This document shows, piece after piece, positions 1 to 4,331 of a stretch of 5,930 nucleotides of DNA. This DNA comes from Kiritimatiellales bacterium (GTDB taxonomy: Bacteria > Verrucomicrobiota > Kiritimatiellia > Kiritimatiellales > Pontiellaceae): assembly GCA_030625905.1 (NCBI GenBank), contig DAOUQA010000132.1, positions 1-5,930 on the forward strand, written 5' to 3'. The position numbers were made by a program, and so were the translations under genes. The notes below the pieces were generated by a model. It was not told where the DNA came from. It worked only from the letters and a program-made list of their open reading frames with translations, and did not search any database. Within the stretch, counting starts at the first letter, position 1; every line of letters begins with the position of its first letter.

Positions 1-523
1 CCCTTTCAATGTTCCACTGTTCGAGAATCTTCGGCACATCCAGCAACTCGCCGGAACGGCCCATGCCGGGCTTGAGCATGAAGGTGTGTTCGTCGACGAG
101 CTGGGCATAGTCCTTATCGGGGGTGACCATATAGGTATCGAAGCCCTGCTTCTCGGCGGTGCGGGCGAGGGTGCCGATCACATCGTCGGCCTCGAAACCG
201 GGATATTCGAGCATGGGAATATTGAAGGCGGTTAAGAGATTGCGGATGTGCGGGACGGCAGTGCGGACGCCTTCCGGAGTTTCGTCGCGCGTGGCTTTGT
301 ATTCCGGATATTCTACATGCCGGAACGTCGGACCATGGGTGTCGAATGCAACGGCGAGGTGCGTTGGTTCGTAGGTATGCATGATATCGAGCAACGTGTT
401 GATGAACCCGAACACGGCGGAGACGTTTTCGCCTTTGGAGTTGATGCGCGGGTTGCGGATAAGGCCGAAATAGGCGCGGTAGACCACGGCCATGCCGTCG
501 ATGAGGAAAAGTTTTTTTGCCAT
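1..523 (-). CDS. polA: DNA polymerase I, N-terminal 5'-3' exonuclease domain (partial, 3' end off window)
   Basis: The visible 174 codons encode the 5'-3' exonuclease (FEN-like) domain of DNA polymerase I, which removes RNA primers and flaps during Okazaki-fragment maturation and repair. Metal-binding and DNA-binding landmarks are all present: 'LFLIDG' with Asp9, 'FDTHGPTFRH' with Asp61 and Arg68, 'YKATR' (Lys76, Arg79), 'FEADDVIGTLA' with Glu111, Asp113 and Asp114, and 'TPDKDYAQLV' with Asp136 and Asp138. The start is ATG at 523-521, which places 'KKLFLIDG' at the usual N-terminal position. The frame stays open upstream, but no better start codon lies nearby. No Shine-Dalgarno motif precedes the ATG; the leader is a C/A-rich 7-bp repeat instead. 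The polymerase domain lies beyond the left edge, so I cannot say whether the 3'-5' proofreading domain is active. The gene is divergent from the beta-helix gene. Confidence 0.95.
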   Translation of the reverse strand, partial: MAKKLFLIDGMAVVYRAYFGLIRNPRINSKGENVSAVFGFINTLLDIMHTYEPTHLAVAFDTHGPTFRHVEYPEYKATRDETPEGVRTAVPHIRNLLTAFNIPMLEYPGFEADDVIGTLARTAEKQGFDTYMVTPDKDYAQLVDEHTFMLKPGMGRSGELLDVPKILEQWNIER

Positions 524-526
524 TTT

Positions 527-561
527 GGTTGTCCGTTGTCGGTTGCTGGTTGTCGGTGTCG
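527..561. repeat. Short tandem repeat, 7-bp unit, next to the polA start
   Basis: On the plus strand the units read GGTTGTC, CGTTGTC, GGTTGCT, GGTTGTC and then a degenerate GGTGTCG. On the polA mRNA this is a G-poor run of CAACC/GACAA units that ends three bases before the ATG, exactly where a ribosome binding site would sit. Part of the same motif (GTTGTTGGTTGCCGGG) precedes the second copy of the dispersed repeat at about 3725-3740, so the tract may belong to that element rather than to polA. Confidence 0.7.
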
Positions 562-600
562 GGAAATACCGTACCCCGATGGGGTGCCAATGTCTGGAAA
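560..600 (+). repeat. Dispersed 41-bp repeat, copy A
   Basis: This segment matches 3737-3777 in the same orientation, with one substitution and two compensating single-base indels. The shared core includes the 18-base string CGATGGGGTGCCAATGTC. Inside it, CCCC-GAT-GGGG (574-584) forms a tight hairpin that can extend to a 7-bp stem (571-587, one G-T pair). Copy A is antisense to polA and lies far upstream of the beta-helix gene, whereas copy B is sense to the dsrE-like gene. A gene-specific cis-regulatory role is therefore not obvious, and a small mobile or dispersed intergenic repeat is the more natural reading. Confidence 0.75.
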
Positions 601-618
601 AAGTTGAGGGTTTCGTGG

Positions 619-638
619 CGCCGGATTCCAATCCGGCG
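619..638. repeat. Perfect 9-bp inverted repeat
   Basis: CGCCGGATT (619-627) and AATCCGGCG (630-638) are exact reverse complements separated by CC. There is no T-run on either side, so this is not an intrinsic terminator. It lies in the leader of polA, or upstream of the beta-helix gene, and could be a protein-binding site, an mRNA hairpin in the polA 5' UTR, or another small genomic repeat. Confidence 0.6.
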
Positions 639-677
639 TATCCGCGCGAATAGACCTCCACATTAGAATGGTGGATC

Positions 678-708
678 ATTACAGTCTACCGGCCAGCACA
701 ACTTTCAA
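678..708 (-). promoter_or_regulatory. Possible promoter for polA
   Basis: On the minus strand TTGAAA (708-703) is followed after 19 bp by TGTAAT (683-678), which resembles sigma-70 -35 and -10 boxes with a longer than ideal spacer. It would give a leader of roughly 150 nt carrying the inverted repeat at 619-638 and the dispersed repeat. The consensus in this lineage is uncertain, so this is only a candidate. Confidence 0.25.
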
Positions 709-709
709 A

Positions 710-737
710 TTGACTTTGCGCTAAAGTTTTGTTTAAG
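710..737 (+). promoter_or_regulatory. Possible promoter for the beta-helix gene
   Basis: TTGACT (710-715) and TTTAAG (732-737), spaced by 16 bp, resemble sigma-70 boxes; the -10 is weak. The spacer carries the inverted repeat ACTTT-GCGCT-AAAGT (713-727), which might be an operator. The box lies back to back with the candidate polA -35, so this would be a compact divergent promoter. The evidence is motif similarity only. Confidence 0.25.
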
Positions 738-780
738 CCATAGCGTCAGTTGCTGTTATTTGCGAGTGGTTAAGGGGGAT

Positions 781-3354
781 ATGGTGAAAAACTTTATGTT
801 GTTCGGTTGGGTTCTTGGGTTCGTGGTGTTGGGTTCCGTCGGCGAGTCATCGTCGTCCACGCTTTATGTCGATATTAATGCCACCAATCCAATTCTTCCT
901 TTCTCAAGCTGGGCAACTGCCGCAACCAATATCCAGGATGCGGTGGATGCGCAACAGTACGAAGGCGGATTGGTCTTGGTCAGCAATGGCACCTATGTGG
1001 TCACATCAGAGATCTCGGTAGATAAAAACATCGTCATCCAAAGCGTAAACGGATCGGATGTAACTATTGTCGATGGAGGCGGGACTACCCGCTGCTTTAA
1101 CCTTGGAGGAAGCGCTTGTACAATAAGCGGTTTCACCATCCAAAATGGCTATTCATCATGGAGTGGCGGGGGAATCTATTGCTCGGACACAACACCGATT
1201 GTTTCCAACTGCTCCCTCGTGGGGAATTCGGCTAAATGGCACGGTGGCGGGAGCTATTACGGTCTGTTGAACAATTGCAGGATCACGGGCAATTCAGCTG
1301 GCTTTGGAGGAGGGGTGTTTCATGGCATAGCAAACAACTGTACCATCACGGATAACTTGGCCTACGACGATGGCGGGGGAATCTATCAAGGTATGGCGGG
1401 CAATTGCATCGTCTACTACAACATGGCGTTCAGCGCGGATGCCAACTGGTCTGATAGTAAGCTTTCCTACTGTTGCACGACACCCCTTCCCAGCGGAACA
1501 GGCAACATTACGAACGCCCCGGCCTTGGTTGGCACTTCGCACATCAATGCGTATTCTCCCTGCCGTGGCGCGGGCAACGCGACCTATGCGACGGGTACGG
1601 ACATTGACGGGGAAGCCTGGAAGAATCCACCCTCCATGGGTTGCGATGAACCGCTTTCCCCCTTTACCGGCAGGCTTTCCGTTTCCGTTTCGGCCCAATA
1701 CACGCCAGTTGTAGCAGGATACGCGCTGGCGCTTGCAGGCAATATCTTCGGGGAGCTTTCCTCCAACCGCTGGACATTCGGAGACGGGGAATCGCTCTCA
1801 AACGAGATATATGATGTTGCCCACGCCTGGTCGGCTCCCGGAAGTTATGGCGTGGTTCTGACGGCCTACAACGACGACCATCCGGGCGGGGTCTCGGCCA
1901 CGGCGCAGGTGCAGGTGGTCGCCGAAAGCATCCACTATGTGGATGCCGGAAATCCCTCGCCTTCCTCCCCCTATGCCAACTGGGCGACGGCGGCCGTGAA
2001 TATCCAAGACGCAGTAGACGCGGCGGCGGCAGGCAGTACGGTGTGGGTAGCCAACGGCATCTACGATGCTGGAGGCGGCCCGACGCCGGGCCATGCGTGC
2101 AGCAACCGCGTAGTGGTTGCAAAAGATATTGCCGTCTGCTCCTTGAGCGGGCCTGGCGCAACGTTTATCGTCGGTGCATCCGATGGCGGAACCAATGGTC
2201 CGGCGGCGGTGCGCGGAGCCTACCTGTCCGCCGGAACCCTCTCCGGCTTCACCGTTACCAACGGCCACACCATGGTTTTGGGCGAGGATTTTGATCGTAG
2301 CGGCGGCGGTGTCAACCTGTACGGCGGCAACGGAGTTGCCTCCAACTGCGTACTCGCAGGCAATTCGGCCTACAATGGCGGCGGGAGTTGTTGGGGCACG
2401 CTTAATGGTTGCACGTTCAAAGGCAATTCAGCCGATCATAGCGGCGGGGGAAACTACAACAGCGTACTCAATGGCTGCACGCTCAGAAGCAATTCGGCAG
2501 CCTACTCTGGCGGAGGGAGCCTCTGGGGCTTGTTGAACAACTGCAGGCTCATGGATAATTCAGCGACTTATGGCGGCGGAATTGCCTACGGCCAAGTGAA
2601 CAATTGCACCCTCGTAGGCAATTCAGCCACTTATGGCGGTGGGTACTATTTCTCTACCTATGATCAAAAATATAGCTGGTTGAACAACTGCATCGTCTAC
2701 TACAACACGGCGAATATCGGCAGCAACCTGAATCTTGTTGCGGCGGTGCATAATTCCTGTTCACCGGATGCGGTGCCAGGTGTGGATGGCAACATCACCA
2801 ACGCGCCGATGTTTGCGGATTTCGCCGGAGATGACTTTCATTTGCAGTCCAACTCGCCCTGCATCAACTGGGGCGATAATTCCGCTGTCTCAGGCGAAAC
2901 GGATATGGACGGAAATCCGCGCATTGTCGAAATCCATGTCGATATAGGTGCCTACGAATATCAAGGCTTTCTTGGTCTGGTCGACAGCGACAGCGACGGC
3001 TTGCTTGACGATTGGGAAAGACAATGGTTTGGCGGCAATGTGCTGCCGGATGCCAACCCGGATGCCGATGTTTCGCCCAACGAAGACGAATTCATTGCAG
3101 GAACAGATCCAACCAACCCGGCATCCTTTTTCACGGCGATGCACTCAACGGCGGAAGTCAACGGAACCAACTGTTTCGTGGTGGAATGGATCTCCATTCC
3201 CGACCGGCTCTACAGTGTACAGTGGAGCACCAATCTCGTGTCCGGTTTCCAGACACTGGAAACCAGCATTGAACACCCACAAAGCAGCTACACCGACACC
3301 ATCCACAACGTTGAGTCGCCCAACTTCTACAAAGCCAATGTCCGTATGAAATAA
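781..3354 (+). CDS. Secreted modular beta-helix / PKD protein (choice-of-anchor-Q type)
   Basis: This is an 857-residue exported protein of unknown substrate. I chose ATG 781 because AGGGGG (773-778) lies just upstream and a lysine plus hydrophobic signal peptide (residues 1 to about 22) follows; GTG 784 is an alternative, and the TTG at 760 lacks support. Domains in order: a parallel beta-helix module (about 29-290) with GNSA..GGG..NNC rungs, ending in a 'SPCRGAGN...TDIDG' motif like choice-of-anchor-Q domains; a PKD-like domain (about 297-380, 'WTFGDGES' and 'APGSYGVVLTAYN'); a second beta-helix module (about 382-727, again opening 'YVDAG...NWATAAVNIQDAVDA' and closing 'SPCINWGDN...TDMDGNPRI...DIGAYEY'); thrombospondin-type-3/EF-hand-like acidic loops (about 733-777, 'DSDSDGLLDDWE' and 'EFIAGTDPTNP'); and a C-terminal beta domain with 'YSVQWSTNLVSGF'. 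I see no LPXTG, PEP-CTERM or transmembrane anchor and no recognisable catalytic site. A surface or secreted role, perhaps in polysaccharide binding, is inference. Confidence 0.9.
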   Translation: MVKNFMLFGWVLGFVVLGSVGESSSSTLYVDINATNPILPFSSWATAATNIQDAVDAQQYEGGLVLVSNGTYVVTSEISVDKNIVIQSVNGSDVTIVDGGGTTRCFNLGGSACTISGFTIQNGYSSWSGGGIYCSDTTPIVSNCSLVGNSAKWHGGGSYYGLLNNCRITGNSAGFGGGVFHGIANNCTITDNLAYDDGGGIYQGMAGNCIVYYNMAFSADANWSDSKLSYCCTTPLPSGTGNITNAPALVGTSHINAYSPCRGAGNATYATGTDIDGEAWKNPPSMGCDEPLSPFTGRLSVSVSAQYTPVVAGYALALAGNIFGELSSNRWTFGDGESLSNEIYDVAHAWSAPGSYGVVLTAYNDDHPGGVSATAQVQVVAESIHYVDAGNPSPSSPYANWATAAVNIQDAVDAAAAGSTVWVANGIYDAGGGPTPGHACSNRVVVAKDIAVCSLSGPGATFIVGASDGGTNGPAAVRGAYLSAGTLSGFTVTNGHTMVLGEDFDRSGGGVNLYGGNGVASNCVLAGNSAYNGGGSCWGTLNGCTFKGNSADHSGGGNYNSVLNGCTLRSNSAAYSGGGSLWGLLNNCRLMDNSATYGGGIAYGQVNNCTLVGNSATYGGGYYFSTYDQKYSWLNNCIVYYNTANIGSNLNLVAAVHNSCSPDAVPGVDGNITNAPMFADFAGDDFHLQSNSPCINWGDNSAVSGETDMDGNPRIVEIHVDIGAYEYQGFLGLVDSDSDGLLDDWERQWFGGNVLPDANPDADVSPNEDEFIAGTDPTNPASFFTAMHSTAEVNGTNCFVVEWISIPDRLYSVQWSTNLVSGFQTLETSIEHPQSSYTDTIHNVESPNFYKANVRMK
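1201..1422 (+). repeat. Beta-helix rung repeats, first module
   Basis: About three and a half coding repeats of 20-23 codons follow the pattern N-C-x-h-x-G-N-S-A-x(3)-G-G-G-x(5), where h is hydrophobic. The DNA echoes this with recurring 'GGCAATTCAGC'-like and 'GAACAATTGCA'-like strings. The block ends in 'NCIVYYN', encoded by a 19-base string (1405-1423, starting TGCATCGTCTACTACAACA) that recurs exactly at 2689-2707 at the end of the second module. Confidence 0.8.
2338..2706 (+). repeat. Beta-helix rung repeats, second module
   Basis: Five coding repeats of 21-22 codons share the pattern of the first module (NGC/NNC, GNSA, GGG), then one longer interrupted unit leads into 'NNCIVYYN'. Each rung carries a cysteine directly after one or two Asn/Gly residues, which would stack as a cysteine ladder along the solenoid. 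Near-identical rungs such as 'NSATYGGG', which occurs twice in succession, suggest recent duplication or recombination between units. Confidence 0.8.
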
Positions 3355-3554
3355 CCTGATCGCGGGGCAGAGTATTCCTAGCGCGGCAACGCCGTCCTGA
3401 TTCGATCCGAAAAGTCGGAATCCGGGGAAAGAGTCGGATTCAAAGAAAGAATCGGGGCGCTCATCCCACAATGGCGGGACGCAACCAAAATAGAGTCCAC
3501 AGAATCAGGATTTTTCACCGCTGAATTTGCTGCGATGAAGCGCGTTTACACTGC

Positions 3555-3616
3555 TGTCGCCAGCCTGGCGTCTCCGGGCAGCCCGGCAGGTGAAGCCCGC
3601 GGGATGCGGGCGGTAC
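3555..3616. repeat. REP-like cluster of three short hairpins
   Basis: Three small stem-loops sit in a row: CGCCA-GCC-TGGCG (3558-3570), CCGGG-CAG-CCCGG (3574-3586) and GCCCGC-GGGAT-GCGGGC (3595-3611), followed by GGTAC. This GC-rich series with a GCGGTAC-like end is typical of extragenic palindromic elements. The same 'GCGGTAC' string occurs in the palindrome inside hrpA (5412-5418). Whether the two are one family cannot be decided from a single window. Confidence 0.5.
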
Positions 3617-3736
3617 AAGGAACGGGAACGCATTTGATTACGCTGGATTCTCTTGCGAAAAAGCCTACACTTTTCGCGTAGCTGGGAGGTTAATGAAGGG
3701 GGGCGTGATGAGAAGCAGGAAGGTGTTGTTGGTTGC

Positions 3737-3777
3737 CGGGAGATACCGTACCCGATGGGGTGCCAATGTCTGGGAAA
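3737..3777 (+). repeat. Dispersed 41-bp repeat, copy B
   Basis: This is the second copy of the repeat at 560-600, with a shorter C-run (CCC instead of CCCC) and one extra G in TCTGGG. It ends about 40 bases before the start codon of the DsrE-family gene and is on the same strand. Because of the lost C, the hairpin CCC-GAT-GGGG is slightly weaker. A frame through it translates as 'MPGDTVPDGVPMSGK', which is repeat-derived and not a real N-terminal extension of the downstream protein. Confidence 0.75.
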
Positions 3778-3803
3778 TTCTGTATGAATGCTCTTAATTA
3801 TTG

Positions 3804-3810
3804 GGAGGAG
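3804..3810 (+). promoter_or_regulatory. Ribosome binding site of the DsrE-family gene
   Basis: GGAGGAG ends six bases before ATG 3817. This strong Shine-Dalgarno motif decides the start. It rules out the in-frame upstream TTG at 3733, whose extension would only translate the dispersed repeat and would bury the signal peptide. Confidence 0.8.
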
Positions 3811-3816
3811 AGACGG

Positions 3817-4242
3817 ATGAAGAAACTGCTATGGGTTGTGTTGATGGTTGCCGGGGTCGTGCTGGGGGCGGAGACGAAGGACAAATTTGCGATCGTCCTG
3901 CAGGCGGGCAACGAAACGAATGAGGGCAAGGCGCGGGCGGTCCATGCGTTGCTCTATGCCACGGAACTGGCGGAAGAGGGCTATGCCGTTGTCCTGATCT
4001 TCGATGGCGCGGGGACGGGCTGGGCCAACGAATTGCGCAAGCCGGAAAACCCGCTCCACAAGCATTATGTCAAGATAAAGGAACTGGCGGTGGTGGAGGA
4101 AATCTGCGACTACTGCGCCGACTCTTTCGATGTGAAGGATAATCTGCCCGAGCAGCAAAGGAAGCTCTTGGTCGGCGACTATGAGGGCCACCCGAGTCTT
4201 GTTAAGTGGATCGAGAAGGGCTATCAAATCATCGTTTTGTAG
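3817..4242 (+). CDS. Exported DsrE-family protein
   Basis: This 141-residue protein resembles the DsrE/DsrF/TusD family of small sulfur-relay and thiol proteins. The N-terminus (residues 1-18, 'MKKLLWVVLMVAGVVLGA') is a basic-hydrophobic signal peptide with a plausible cleavage after Ala18, so the mature domain of about 123 residues should lie outside the cytoplasm. The domain starts 'FAIVLQAGNETNEGKAR', continues with a 'LAEEGYAVVLIFDGAGTGW' strand-loop-strand, and has a Cys97-x-x-Cys100 motif in 'EEICDYCADSFDV', then 'YEGHPSLVKWIEKGYQIIVL', the usual C-terminal strand. The two cysteines could be redox-active or carry sulfur; that is inference from the family. It stands alone, with no dsr or tus partners in view, has its own RBS, and is followed by a hairpin terminator. 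The exact partner and reaction are unknown. Confidence 0.85.
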   Translation: MKKLLWVVLMVAGVVLGAETKDKFAIVLQAGNETNEGKARAVHALLYATELAEEGYAVVLIFDGAGTGWANELRKPENPLHKHYVKIKELAVVEEICDYCADSFDVKDNLPEQQRKLLVGDYEGHPSLVKWIEKGYQIIVL

Positions 4243-4252
4243 GAAAATTTTT

Positions 4253-4331
4253 GTAGTTTCGCCTTTAGGCGATCGGTTGTTCGGCTTTGCTTTGAGTGGA
4301 GCCGCCTAAAGGCGAAACTGCGAGATTTTTT
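4253..4331. terminator. Long-stem hairpin between convergent genes, probable bidirectional terminator
   Basis: The arms 4255-4271 and 4303-4319 (AGTTTCGCCTTTAGGCG and its exact complement) form a 17-bp perfect stem. It extends outward by a G-T and a G-C pair, with a 31-nt loop. On the plus strand a run of six T (4326-4331) follows closely and overlaps the stop codon of hrpA. On the minus strand the hairpin is followed by AAAAATTTT, a weaker tract. It lies 10 bases after the DsrE-family stop codon. The stem is longer than a typical terminator, so it may derive from a dispersed palindromic repeat. Confidence 0.75.

Larger units (their letters stand above)
3355..3816. other. Intergenic region without a convincing gene
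   Basis: This 462-bp gap holds no open frame with family features. From 3400 to 3460 there are imperfect 'AGTCGGAATCC / AGTCGGATTC' repeats, including a GAATCC/GGATTC inverted pair (3418-3423 and 3436-3441), with no T-run, so no clear terminator for the beta-helix gene. From about 3555 to 3616 lies a chain of three hairpins. GCGAAAA/TTTTCGC (3655-3661 and 3671-3677) forms a 7-bp stem. A 34-codon frame (3693-3797) and copy B of the dispersed repeat follow. I see no tRNA or recognised riboswitch. Confidence 0.6.

Noticed and set aside
114..590. Minus-strand frame of 158 codons overlapping polA
   Set aside because: It is a shifted frame of the polA region; the correct frame shows clear exonuclease motifs, while this one is Arg/His/Pro-rich with no family features.
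760..780. TTG start at 760 for the beta-helix gene
   Set aside because: ATG 781 follows a purine-rich SD-like run and begins a proper signal peptide; the 7 extra codons run through that SD.
1664..2268. Long minus-strand frames opposite the beta-helix gene
   Set aside because: They are antisense shadows of a GC-rich repetitive gene, with low-complexity Arg/Gly-rich translations and no ribosome binding sites.
2338..2706. CRISPR-like regular repeats of about 63-66 bp
   Set aside because: The repeats are coding, diverged at the DNA level, have no unique spacers, and match beta-helix rungs.
3535..3681. 48-codon frame starting ATG 3535
   Set aside because: There is no SD upstream, it runs through the hairpin cluster, and the translation has no recognisable features.
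3733..3816. Upstream TTG start for the DsrE-family gene
   Set aside because: The extension translates the dispersed repeat, has no SD, and would place 28 residues before the signal peptide; ATG 3817 has a strong SD.
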